NCBI GenBank assembly: GCA_003819755.1
Contig: RPQK01000167.1
Coordinates: forward strand, 1 to 11,106
DNA from: Acidobacteriota bacterium
GTDB taxonomy: Bacteria > Acidobacteriota > UBA6911 > RPQK01
Direction of reading: 5' to 3'
DNA length: 11,106 nt
In this document: positions 1-7,098 of the stretch, in pieces
How the letters are laid out: each line of letters begins with the position of its first letter
Position numbering within the stretch: position 1 is the stretch's first letter
The notes under the pieces: model-generated
Seen by the model: only the letters and a program-made list of their open reading frames with translations
The model's database searches: none
Told to the model about the DNA's origin: nothing
Translations under genes and position numbers: made by a program

Positions 1-387
1 ACCGATTCGCCCTGGGTTGCTGCGGGCCCGGCTTTCCAGGTGGTTCGAGGCCTCTTGTTCGCTCTCGTGCTTTATCCGTTGGCCGGGGAGCTCCTCCGGC
101 GTAGGAATGGAGCACTGATCCTGTGGGGCTTGTTCGTAGGCCTCGCGATCCTGGGCACCTGCGGGCCTTCGCCAGGATCATTCGAAGGAATGCTCTACAC
201 CAGGCTGCCAATCGGCATGCACCTTTATGGTCTTCCCGAAGTAGTGCTGCAGACGTTGCTGTTCTCAGCCGGCCTGGTCTGGTGGTGTCACGAACCGGCC
301 CGCTGGAAGAATGTCGTGGCGGGCATTGCGGTGGGACTTGTTGTGCTGATGAGCCTGGGCGGGGTAGCAGCGGCGCTGGCGAATTGA
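1..387 (+). CDS. Small multi-pass membrane protein, 5'-truncated, unknown function
   Basis: The reading frame is open from base 1 to a TGA at 385-387, so the gene very likely begins before the window. A GTG at 40 is the first start-like codon inside, but the residues before it (TDSPWVAAGPAFQ) read like normal protein, so I do not take it as the start. About 128 residues are visible. Hydrophobic stretches suggest four membrane segments: VVRGLLFALVLYPLAGELL, then GALILWGLFVGLAILG, then LPEVVLQTLLFSAGLVWW, and a last one ending near the C-terminus (NVVAGIAVGLVVLMSLGGVA). A conserved-looking loop, EGMLYTRLPIGMHLYGLPE, lies between the second and third. I recognise no named family and assign no function. 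It converges with the ABC permease gene across a repeat hairpin 7 nt past its stop. The coding call is fairly sure; the start and role are unknown. Confidence 0.7.
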   Translation, partial: TDSPWVAAGPAFQVVRGLLFALVLYPLAGELLRRRNGALILWGLFVGLAILGTCGPSPGSFEGMLYTRLPIGMHLYGLPEVVLQTLLFSAGLVWWCHEPARWKNVVAGIAVGLVVLMSLGGVAAALAN

Positions 388-393
388 CAATCG

Positions 394-467
394 AACCGTT
401 CACCGTTCACCGTTCACCGTTGAAACGCTTTTTAACGGTGAACGGAGAACGGTGAACGCTGAACGGT
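394..467. repeat. Head-to-head heptamer tandem repeat forming a long hairpin
   Basis: The left arm (395-421) is ACCGTTC three times plus ACCGTT. The right arm (434-467) is the same heptamer in reverse complement, five copies with a few substitutions. Pairing 394-421 with 434-461 gives about 25 matches in 28 positions around a 12-nt loop (GAAACGCTTTTT). Because the units repeat, the arms can also slip in register. It fills almost the whole gap between two convergent genes, so it may act as a bidirectional transcription barrier or RNA-stabilising structure. There is no T-run right after the stem, so it is not a textbook Rho-independent terminator. Confidence 0.85.
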
Positions 468-474
468 GGTGCGC

Positions 475-1710
475 CTACTCGTACCTCAAGCACTCGATCG
501 GGTCGAGGTTCGACGCCTGAACGGCCGGGTATATCCCGAACACGAGCCCGACCGCCGAGCTCACGCCGAAGGAAAGGACGATCGAGGCCACGGTGATAAT
601 CGTGCTCCAGCCGGAGTAGACGGCCACCAGCCGTGATATCCCGTAGCCCAGGCCGACCCCGATGATTCCACCCGAAAGGCTGATGGCGATGGCTTCGGTC
701 ATGAACTGAACGCGGATATCCAGTCTCCTGGCTCCCAGGGCTCGCCGGAGGCCGATCTCGTTGGTCCGCTCCAGAACGGACGCCAACATGATGTTCATGA
801 TGCCAATCCCGCCGACGAGCAGCGAGATGCTCGCAATGGCACCCATGACGATGTTGAAGATGCCCTGCGTCCGCTGATTCTGTTCGAGCAGTTTCTCCGG
901 CACCACGATCGAGTAGTCGTCCACGTAGCGGTGCATGGCCGACATCAGGTTGTTGACCGTCGAGGCCTGCTCCTTCAGATCGGCCTGTAGGTGGGTCTCC
1001 ACGATGACTTCGTTGAGCTCGTTTTCGACCGTATCCCCTTCGAACTTCTTAATGGCGGTTGTTATCGGGATGTATATGTCGTTATTGGGGTTCTGAATTT
1101 TCACACCCTCGAACTCGGACTTCTCGACGTTCGCGTCCGCCAGTACTCCGATGACGGTAAGCCACTGGTCATTGACCTTCACCTGGCGACCGAGCACGTG
1201 GCCAAAACCGAACAGCTTCTGTTTGGCCGCAATTCCGAGCACGCAGACCTGGGCATTCGACTGTTCATCGGCCGGGAAGAAGAACGAGCCCTGCAGCAGT
1301 CTCAGGTTCTGAATGGCCGGATAGGTGCTGCTGACCCCGAGAACCCGGCTGTCGGCGCGGCTGGTCTCCGAAACCACCTGGAAGGTCTTGACGACCCGCT
1401 TCGCGGATATCAACGGCTTGGGCTTCAGGACGGCCTGAAGGGCTTCGACGTCGCGAAGGTTAACCCCCAGAGACTCTGTCCGGATTTGCCGCAACTCCTC
1501 GGGCTTGAAATCCTTGGCCTGGATGATGATGTTGCGGATGCCGAAGCTCTCGATGATTCGCAGGCTCTCTTTCTCGGCGCCGGCGCCGATGGACAGCATC
1601 GCCACCACCGCGCCGACCCCGAAGATCATTCCCAGCATCGTCAGGAACGAGCGCAGCTTGTGTCTGGTAAGGTCGCTGACGGCGACCGTTGCACTTTCGA
1701 GTGTGACCAT
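475..1710 (-). CDS. MacB/FtsX-type ABC transporter permease
   Basis: The 411-residue protein is an inner-membrane permease of the MacB type (a MacB-like periplasmic core followed by an FtsX domain). One membrane helix lies at about 22-43 in the typical context RHKLRSFLTMLGMIFGVGAV. A large periplasmic domain spans about 44-280, and three helices lie at about 283-309, 338-360 and 372-395. The cytoplasmic loop ERTNEIGLRRALGAR (314-328) is the FtsX-family segment that couples to the ATPase, and the C-terminus (YPAVQASNLDPIECLRYE) is also typical. Such proteins do not pump through their membrane helices; in MacB they transmit ATP-driven movement to a periplasmic adaptor. The ATG at 1710 has GGAG 11 nt upstream and lies 21 nt after the preceding adaptor's stop. 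It is the last gene of the operon. No ATP-binding domain is fused to it and no ATPase gene is in the window, so a partner must be encoded elsewhere. Family call is sure; substrate unknown. Confidence 0.93.
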   Translation of the reverse strand: MVTLESATVAVSDLTRHKLRSFLTMLGMIFGVGAVVAMLSIGAGAEKESLRIIESFGIRNIIIQAKDFKPEELRQIRTESLGVNLRDVEALQAVLKPKPLISAKRVVKTFQVVSETSRADSRVLGVSSTYPAIQNLRLLQGSFFFPADEQSNAQVCVLGIAAKQKLFGFGHVLGRQVKVNDQWLTVIGVLADANVEKSEFEGVKIQNPNNDIYIPITTAIKKFEGDTVENELNEVIVETHLQADLKEQASTVNNLMSAMHRYVDDYSIVVPEKLLEQNQRTQGIFNIVMGAIASISLLVGGIGIMNIMLASVLERTNEIGLRRALGARRLDIRVQFMTEAIAISLSGGIIGVGLGYGISRLVAVYSGWSTIITVASIVLSFGVSSAVGLVFGIYPAVQASNLDPIECLRYE

Positions 1711-1731
1711 AAGTCCAAGATCTCCAACTGA

Positions 1732-3120
1732 CTAACGACCGCGTATCTCAATCCGCATACCGGGTCCAGGCCCGCCGCGTCTCCCCGCGTTCGCTCCACC
1801 TTTGCTGAAATCGGGCAGGGTCAGCTTGCGGGTTTCAAACGGATTGCGTAAGGCGACGACGTCACCATTGTTGACACCGTTCAGGACGACCGCCTGCCCG
1901 TGGGTACTCAGGCCGGTCTCCACCGTTCTGGCCAAAAAGTCCGATCCTTTCTGCACGTAAACGAGATTGTTCTTGTCTTTCGCCGTGACGGCGCTGGCCG
2001 GAACCACAAAGCACTTGTCGTACTTGGCGAGAACCACTTCGCCTTTCAGCGCCATCCCGGGGCGGATCCTCTTCAGGTCAATGCCCGCGTCCAGAATCTC
2101 CACATCGCAGGAGAAGTACTTAAGTGGCGAGTTTCGCTCAAGGGCCTGCGCCAATGTAGAGGCGCTGCGGATCTTGCCGTGGAACTCCTTTTCCGGAACG
2201 GCGTCCAGGCGAATAATGACTTCCTGTCCCTTGGCCAGGTGGCCGCCATCCCGCTCGAGCACGTATACTCGTGCCTGCAGTACGGCAAGGTCGATCACCT
2301 CCACGAGGATCTGACCTCCAAAGGACTCGTCGCCGACCTGCGGATCGCGACGGCGATCCCTCCGCCACAGGATGAGGCCGGCGCTGGGGGCTTTCAGGTC
2401 AAGGGAACCCAGGGTCCTTTCGGCAACGCTCATCTCTGCCTGGGCCTGGTTCCGTTCAATGGCCAGTATCTGCTGATCAGATCGTGCGATTCGCTTCTGA
2501 GTCCGGCCTTTGCTGTTCAGAAAGGTCACTCGCTCCTTGGCGAATCCGGCATCGATCTTCGCTTCGATGATTTCCCATTTCGAGAAGATCGTCTCGTCTT
2601 CGGGGAGGACCGTCATGACGTAGTCGTACTGCATTTCCGCGTCCTGGCGGTCGAGCCCCAGGACTTTTTCATCGGTGGTCTGCTTGCCGGTTGTGATCCT
2701 GGACCGTTCCTGGTTGGCGGCCAGTGTATTCTGCTGTCTTTCCAGGTTCAGCTTGGCGTCCGTGCTGTCGAAGCGGACGACCGGATCTCCGGCTTGCACA
2801 AAGGTGCCTTCGGGGATCAGCCAGCCGACTCTTAGACTACCAGATGGGGTGTTAGGGGTCGGGACGGGCGTGCTCCCCAGTCCAACAATTTCTCCGATGG
2901 CTGGGACGGTCAGTCGAAACGGCTCGGCGATCAGCCGGGCAACCGGAACCGGATCTTCATCGGTCGCGGTGAACGCTTTGGTGACTCGGGCTCGCAGATC
3001 CTGATGGTAAACCACCGCGACGACGATACACCCCAGCAGCAGCAGGAGCCCGACCAGGCGGGCAATTCGGCCTGGCGTCACGCGAAAGGTCTTGGTGTTT
3101 GGCGAAGTCTTATTTGTCAT
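1732..3120 (-). CDS. HlyD/MacA-like periplasmic adaptor (third of three)
   Basis: This 462-residue membrane fusion protein has one N-terminal anchor helix (about 20-38, LVGLLLLLGCIVVAVVYH) and is otherwise periplasmic. The first half-lipoyl segment lies near 99-118 (PEGTFVQAGDPVVRFDST). An alpha-hairpin or coiled coil follows at about 120-240 and the second half-lipoyl near 242-270 (LKAPSAGLILWRRD). Beta-barrel and membrane-proximal domains follow, with RPGMALKGEVV at 353-363 and FVVPASAV at 371-378, both typical of the family. It ends in a Gly/Arg-rich basic tail (GGANAGRRGGPGPGMRIEIRGR) that the other two adaptors lack. The ATG at 3120 lies 9 nt after the previous stop, whose TGA overlaps a GAGG ribosome-binding site, so translation is probably coupled. 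By position it is the adaptor nearest the permease gene and probably its direct partner, though this is inference. Confidence 0.9.
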   Translation of the reverse strand: MTNKTSPNTKTFRVTPGRIARLVGLLLLLGCIVVAVVYHQDLRARVTKAFTATDEDPVPVARLIAEPFRLTVPAIGEIVGLGSTPVPTPNTPSGSLRVGWLIPEGTFVQAGDPVVRFDSTDAKLNLERQQNTLAANQERSRITTGKQTTDEKVLGLDRQDAEMQYDYVMTVLPEDETIFSKWEIIEAKIDAGFAKERVTFLNSKGRTQKRIARSDQQILAIERNQAQAEMSVAERTLGSLDLKAPSAGLILWRRDRRRDPQVGDESFGGQILVEVIDLAVLQARVYVLERDGGHLAKGQEVIIRLDAVPEKEFHGKIRSASTLAQALERNSPLKYFSCDVEILDAGIDLKRIRPGMALKGEVVLAKYDKCFVVPASAVTAKDKNNLVYVQKGSDFLARTVETGLSTHGQAVVLNGVNNGDVVALRNPFETRKLTLPDFSKGGANAGRRGGPGPGMRIEIRGR

Positions 3121-3129
3121 GGCGTTGCC

Positions 3130-4362
3130 TCAGAGTCGGGGCTTGGTCCGTATTCTCTCATTAGCCTTTAGCCCGGACTCCACCAGGGCGGTCAGGCCGT
3201 CGTTTGTGCGAAGGCTTATCTCCCGCCAGTCCCAGGTCTCCTGCTCAGGCTTCCAGACCTGAACAAACGAGCGCCCGTCGCGTTCCTGTATGCTTGACAA
3301 AGGAATGGCCAAGGCCCCCGCGTATCGGCCGACCTGGATCTGGGCCTTCAGACTCATTCCGGGCCGTAACTGCTTGATGAATTCGGAGTCCTTGTTTATT
3401 TCGACAAAAGCCTCGGCCACCTTTTGGGGGCGGTCGAAGGTCAGCTGCTTCAGAATGGCGCTAATGCCTTTTATTGTGCCCCCGAAAGCGCGTCCTTGGA
3501 GCGCATCGACCATAATCGAGGCTTCCTGGCCCGGTTTCACCTTCCCCGCGTCTACCTCGTCGACATAAAGCTTGGCGCGGATGGTGTTCAGGTCGGGGAT
3601 TTCGAGGACGGTGTCCAGCGCAAAGACATTACTGCCAATCTGTCGTGCTTCGTTGTTCCAATCACGCTTGTAGATCACGACGCCCGAAACCGGGGAGCGA
3701 ACCGTCAACTTCTCCATCGCATCCAGCAGGCTATCGAGACGGCTCCGGTAGTGAGCTTCGTTGCTCCGCGAAATCTGCAGGTCCAGCTGGCCGCCCTCTT
3801 CAAAGTGCTTCAATTTCGCTTCGAGGAACTCCAGTTTTTTCTTGGCTGCGTCGCGCCGGATTCGGGTCTCCTCCACCGTCATCGCGCTTTCCAGCTCGAC
3901 CTGGTACATGAGTTTGTTTTCGAGTTTCCCGTAATCGGCCCTTGCCTCCTCGACTGAGAGCCTTAACTCCCTCAGCTGGATATCGAAATCCGACCGCTTT
4001 TTCTGGTATTCCTCTTGTACGCGCTGCAGGTTGGCGGTTTGCTCGCGCATCCTTCGGCTCACATCAGAGGTGTCGAACTCAACAAGAAAATCGCCTTCAG
4101 AAACCTCGGTTCCTTCGTCGACCATCCGGGCCAGCCGGAAACGAGGTTCGTGTCTGATCTGCGGCGGACCGATGCTCACGCTGCTCGTGGCTTCCAAAAT
4201 GCCCGTAGCCGTGATGAGGACCGGGAAATCGACGCGTTCAACGGTGATCAGATCCTTCTCACTGACCGCCGCAGACGCGAGCTGAGTCCGGTAGAACGAA
4301 AAGCCGGCAACGACGACTATAGCGACTGCAACCAGTCCAACAATCAGTTTCTTGAGGTTCAC
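3130..4362 (-). CDS. HlyD-like periplasmic adaptor (second of three)
   Basis: From the GTG at 4362 the protein is 410 residues. The N-terminus MNLKKLIVGLVAVAIVVVAGFSFY is an uncleaved anchor or signal-anchor helix. The first half-lipoyl lies at about 80-98 (VDEGTEVSEGDFLVEFD) and a long charged coiled coil at about 100-220. The second half-lipoyl is at about 220-250 (LTVRSPVSGVVIYKRD). A beta-barrel domain follows, then RPGMSLKAQIQVG (333-345) and the membrane-proximal motif LAIPLSSI (351-358). These segments define membrane fusion proteins of ABC and RND efflux systems. I chose the GTG at 4362 because GGAGG (4369-4373) sits 7 nt upstream of it; a TTG at 4377 would place that site inside the gene. 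The start lies two bases after the upstream TGA, a layout that implies translational coupling. It differs clearly in sequence from its two neighbours, so it is not a recent duplicate. Substrate unknown. Confidence 0.9.
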   Translation of the reverse strand: MNLKKLIVGLVAVAIVVVAGFSFYRTQLASAAVSEKDLITVERVDFPVLITATGILEATSSVSIGPPQIRHEPRFRLARMVDEGTEVSEGDFLVEFDTSDVSRRMREQTANLQRVQEEYQKKRSDFDIQLRELRLSVEEARADYGKLENKLMYQVELESAMTVEETRIRRDAAKKKLEFLEAKLKHFEEGGQLDLQISRSNEAHYRSRLDSLLDAMEKLTVRSPVSGVVIYKRDWNNEARQIGSNVFALDTVLEIPDLNTIRAKLYVDEVDAGKVKPGQEASIMVDALQGRAFGGTIKGISAILKQLTFDRPQKVAEAFVEINKDSEFIKQLRPGMSLKAQIQVGRYAGALAIPLSSIQERDGRSFVQVWKPEQETWDWREISLRTNDGLTALVESGLKANERIRTKPRL

Positions 4363-4374
4363 TTTCAATCCTCC
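4362..4374 (-). promoter_or_regulatory. Ribosome-binding site and coupled GTG start of the second adaptor
   Basis: On the minus strand the segment reads GGGAGGATTGAAAGTG. GGAGG (4369-4373) lies within the last codons of the upstream adaptor, its TGA stop is at 4365-4367, and the GTG start follows two bases later. The spacing of 7 nt from GGAGG decides the GTG at 4362 over the TTG codons at 4377 and 4368. Confidence 0.7.
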
Positions 4375-5621
4375 CAAACCCGTTGTACGGGGAGCAGGGA
4401 ATCACTGGAAGAGACACCAGCGCGGACCTCGACCAGGGAATCTCCCAGGGCGCCCACTTCAACCGTCTGCTTGGCCGGTTCTGTTTTCTCCGTCTTCTTC
4501 AAAACGTAATATCGACCTTGCGCGTCAACACCCAAGAATTCCCTGGGGATAGTTGTGGTGCCGCTGGCCAGCTTCATCCCCACCGCGACGCGAACCGTCA
4601 TGCCGGGCTTCATGAGAACCGTGTCGACCTTGTCGGGTTGAATCACGGCTCTGAAAACCTTGTGTTGGGAAGCAAACCCTTTGCGGCTGGCGACGCTGGT
4701 GAGCGAGACAATAGCGCCTCCGTATTGACTCCCCGGTACCGCATCGAGGGAAAAACTGCACCTCATTCCCTTTGAAAAGAAACTAAGTTCGGTGTCGTAG
4801 ACGAATCCGACGACCTGCATACTTGAGAGGTCGGGCAATTCGACCACGGGCATTCCCGGGAACAGATTGTCCCCCACCTGGATCTTCCGGTTGTTGGCCC
4901 AGTTATCGCCATAGATGACGATTCCTTCCTGGGGTGCGGCAATCGTGAGGAGGCCCAGGTCGCCGTCGATCTTCTTGAGATCGATCTCGGCTTGCGCCTC
5001 GTCAATCTCCACCAAAGCCATCTGGGTGGGGCGGCTCTTCTGGAAGTTATCGAGCTGTTCTTTGGCCTTCTGAAGCGACAGCTGAGCCCTTTCGAGGTCC
5101 AACTGGTACTTCTGATAAGTATTCGCGGCCAGCAACTCGGGCGGGGTCTTGGCGTATAACTGAGCAACTTTCAGGTTCGCTTCCGCCTGTGCGACCCCGT
5201 TTAGAAAGTCGGTTTCCTGGGCGTCGAGATCGGCCTTCGTCTTCTTGATCTTCAGCTTGGCTTCGTCGAGTCTCCGTTCTGCCTCGGATTTCTGACTGGT
5301 CAAAGCGGAGGCGTCGAATTCCACCAGGCGTTCGCCCGGCTTGATCGGAGAGCCTTCAGGCGCCAGAAAGCTGACCATGCTCGCAAACGAGCTGCGAATG
5401 CTTGGGACCGAAACCTGCACCGCTCTCTCCGCCCGAAGCTCGCCGGTGACGAAAAAGTTCCTGATAACGTCACCGTGCGCCGGTTTTATTGTCTGCACTT
5501 TGGCTTCGGCCGGCCGCCTCTCGGGCGAGTCCTTGGCCGTTTTTTTCGCATCCGCCTGCTGAGCAAGCGCAACCGAGGCCAAAAGTGTTATGACCCATGC
5601 CCACCGTATGATTCGTAACAT
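4365..5621 (-). CDS. Secreted HlyD-like periplasmic adaptor (first of three)
   Basis: From the ATG at 5621 this is a 418-residue adaptor. Unlike the next two it carries a cleavable-looking signal peptide, MLRIIRWAWVITLLASVALA, followed by QQADAKK. It should therefore be soluble in the periplasm, with no lipobox cysteine. The first half-lipoyl lies at about 86-105 (APEGSPIKPGERLVEFDAS). A coiled-coil hairpin runs about 108-222, broken near 158-168 by KTPPELLAANTY, which may be its tip. The second half-lipoyl is at about 226-250 (IAAPQEGIVIYGDN). Then come the beta-barrel domain and MKPGMTVRVAVG (337-348). The frame stays open further upstream to 5777, but that would overlap the previous gene and add a hydrophilic stretch before the signal peptide. 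Weak AGAGAG lies about 7 nt before the chosen ATG. The 94-nt gap upstream shows no convincing promoter. It is probably one component of a hetero-oligomeric adaptor with the next two proteins (inference). Confidence 0.88.
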   Translation of the reverse strand: MLRIIRWAWVITLLASVALAQQADAKKTAKDSPERRPAEAKVQTIKPAHGDVIRNFFVTGELRAERAVQVSVPSIRSSFASMVSFLAPEGSPIKPGERLVEFDASALTSQKSEAERRLDEAKLKIKKTKADLDAQETDFLNGVAQAEANLKVAQLYAKTPPELLAANTYQKYQLDLERAQLSLQKAKEQLDNFQKSRPTQMALVEIDEAQAEIDLKKIDGDLGLLTIAAPQEGIVIYGDNWANNRKIQVGDNLFPGMPVVELPDLSSMQVVGFVYDTELSFFSKGMRCSFSLDAVPGSQYGGAIVSLTSVASRKGFASQHKVFRAVIQPDKVDTVLMKPGMTVRVAVGMKLASGTTTIPREFLGVDAQGRYYVLKKTEKTEPAKQTVEVGALGDSLVEVRAGVSSSDSLLPVQRVWED

Positions 5622-5715
5622 GTTGATCTCTCTGATCACCGTTTCAGATAAAGGAAAACGCCGGGGTAACTTGAACGATGTCTTCTGTTCGAAGCGCCCG
5701 CCTGCCTGGGAACTG

Positions 5716-6891
5716 CTACTGCGGCGGACGTTCGGTCCTTTCCGGGCCACCCGTTCGTATTCGAAGCTCGTCACCACCTTCAGCCTTCTGTGTTTTGACC
5801 CAATTGGTCCACTCTGCTTCGACCTTGTCCAGGTCTGCCCCCATGACGTCCGCCCGCTTTATGAACTCGAGGGTATCCTTCTTGTCGCGAGCCAGTGTGA
5901 CCAATTCCTTGACCTTGTCGATTCCTGTCTTTTCGACGAGATAGGCGAAGAAGCTGCCGGCCTGGCCGTCAAACATCATCCGATCTTGCTGGTCCTTCGG
6001 CATGCTGCGTGGGCCGCCGCTGCGTCCCCCGCCCTGCGCTCCGCCAGGGAATCCACCCGCCGCCCCACCCGGCGCCCCCATCTGGTCGCCACCGGACGAG
6101 CCGCCCGCGGCGCCGCCGGGCGGCCGTTCCATGCGGAATACCATTTGGCCTCCGCCTCCCTCTGAACCAGGTGCGATGAAGGGTCGAGACATCGTCAGGA
6201 CATCCTCCATGGGAAAGATCTCTTCGAGGTGCTGCTGCAGGAACCTGACGTTGCTCCCGCTCCCGCTCGCGTAAGAGGCAATGCCAATGTCCAGCCAGTC
6301 GGGCAATGGGCTTCGTCCCATGTCGTCCACCCGGGAGAAGCGGTATTCTTTCTCCGGGTAGAGCATGACTTGCAGGACGGCCTGCGCCATCTGGCGGGCA
6401 GCCGAACGAGCCATACCGGCCTCGAGCACGGGCTTCATCTCGACTGACCGGGCGCGCAGGCGTTCCAGGCGATCGGGGGGGATATCGCCCATTTGGGCCT
6501 TCAGGCGGGCCAACATTTCCTCGCCGCGCGCATCGGCCGTGAGGACTGTCAGCGTCCACTTGTATCCCATCTTCATCGCCCGAGGCTCGTAAACCTCGTC
6601 CTTCTGCGCCAGGGTAGAGCAGACAAAGATAGCGCCAGGAGGAAGCTCCGAGGCGGCGAGCAAAGCGGACAAGCGCTCTTTGGTCTCGGTGATCGGCTTC
6701 TCAAATGGTGCCACGGCCTGCCGGTTCGATGCGAAGAAATCAACTCCGGGCACTACCGCTTTGAAAAGCGTGAAATTCTTGAACCCGTCATCAGCCTGGG
6801 CAACAGAGCCGGATGCCGCAATCAGCAGTACCAAAAACAGACTGAGGATCGTCCCCCGCGGTGATCGAAACATGCTGTTGTCAACCCCCAT
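5716..6891 (-). CDS. Exported peptidase-MA-like protein lacking catalytic residues
   Basis: The 391-residue protein opens with a signal peptide (about 7-34, MFRSPRGTILSLFLVLLIAASGSVAQA). The middle and C-terminal regions follow the layout of peptidase-MA-type gluzincins. A helix stands where HExxH is expected but reads RQMAQ (166-170). Then comes LPDWLDIGIASY (196-207), matching the family's LPxWLxEGxAxY with Ile-202 in place of the third-ligand Glu. A C-terminal block, FFAYLVEKTGIDKVKELV (314-331) to LDKVEAEWTNWVK (354-366), resembles the helical tail of that family. All expected zinc ligands and the catalytic Glu are absent, so I read it as a pseudo-peptidase. The family call rests on motif spacing and is moderate. 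A Gly-rich insert occupies 242-294. Two starts are possible: ATG 6891 (GGAA 8 nt upstream) or ATG 6873, directly at the signal peptide. It is the first gene of the operon with the adaptors and permease. Confidence 0.75.
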   Translation of the reverse strand: MGVDNSMFRSPRGTILSLFLVLLIAASGSVAQADDGFKNFTLFKAVVPGVDFFASNRQAVAPFEKPITETKERLSALLAASELPPGAIFVCSTLAQKDEVYEPRAMKMGYKWTLTVLTADARGEEMLARLKAQMGDIPPDRLERLRARSVEMKPVLEAGMARSAARQMAQAVLQVMLYPEKEYRFSRVDDMGRSPLPDWLDIGIASYASGSGSNVRFLQQHLEEIFPMEDVLTMSRPFIAPGSEGGGGQMVFRMERPPGGAAGGSSGGDQMGAPGGAAGGFPGGAQGGGRSGGPRSMPKDQQDRMMFDGQAGSFFAYLVEKTGIDKVKELVTLARDKKDTLEFIKRADVMGADLDKVEAEWTNWVKTQKAEGGDELRIRTGGPERTERPPQ

Positions 6892-6931
6892 TTATTGTTC
6901 CGCTACTTAGTACGTTCAGCAATGACTTGTG

Positions 6932-6960
6932 TTTCGCGGGAACCGGCCGGTAGCGCGAAA
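6932..6960. promoter_or_regulatory. Nested palindrome in divergent intergenic region, possible operator
   Basis: Perfect 7-nt arms TTTCGCG (6932-6938) and CGCGAAA (6954-6960) flank a second perfect 10-bp palindrome, ACCGGCCGGT (6942-6951). It lies 41 nt before the ATG at 6891 of the operon's first gene, so it could be an operator or a 5'-leader hairpin. Function is inferred from position only; no known binding site is recognised. Confidence 0.4.
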
Positions 6961-6980
6961 AGGAGTGTTAAGAGAGCGTA

Positions 6981-7063
6981 AAAAAGACCTCAAGGATCTC
7001 GAGGACTCCAGGGAGGTGAAGCTCGCCTGTCCTTGGGGTCCTTGGGGTCCTTGCGTCCTTTCC
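6981..7063. repeat. Degenerate nonamer repeat hairpin
   Basis: The right half (about 7028-7060) carries direct copies of GGTCCTTGG-type units (GTCCTTGGG, GTCCTTGGG, GTCCTTGCG). The left half (about 6984-7015) carries diverged reverse-complement units (AGACCTCAAGGATCTCGAGGACTCC). The two halves can fold into an imperfect stem around a short loop near 7017-7025. The unit is a close variant of the AAGGACCTC unit at 8614-8710, so this looks like a decayed member of the same repeat type. Unlike the other two hairpins it lies between divergent genes. Confidence 0.65.
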
Positions 7064-7069
7064 AGTAAT

Positions 7070-7098
7070 TTGATGCGTCGATCAATAAGGTATATAAG
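7070..7098 (+). promoter_or_regulatory. Predicted sigma-70-type promoter for the FAD oxidoreductase
   Basis: A -35-like TTGATG (7070-7075) and a -10-like TATAAG (7093-7098, five of six consensus bases) are separated by 17 nt. Transcription would start near 7105, giving a leader of about 50 nt before the ATG at 7154. This also argues against the in-frame GTG at 7103, which would sit at or before the transcript start. It is a consensus match only. Confidence 0.5.

Noticed and set aside
394..467. Heptamer hairpin as a standard Rho-independent terminator
   Set aside because: No T-run follows the stem on either strand; the only T-run (TTTTT) is inside the loop. It was therefore listed as a repeat with possible termination activity.
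991..2835. Open frames on the plus strand (991-1731 and 1900-2835) opposite the permease and third adaptor
   Set aside because: Both run antisense to well-supported genes and their translations show no domain or signal features.
5622..5715. Gap between the pseudo-peptidase and the first adaptor as an internal promoter
   Set aside because: On the minus strand I found no pair of -35 and -10 elements with acceptable spacing.
5622..5777. Upstream extension of the first adaptor to an ATG at 5777
   Set aside because: It would overlap the previous gene and put 52 hydrophilic residues before an obvious signal peptide.
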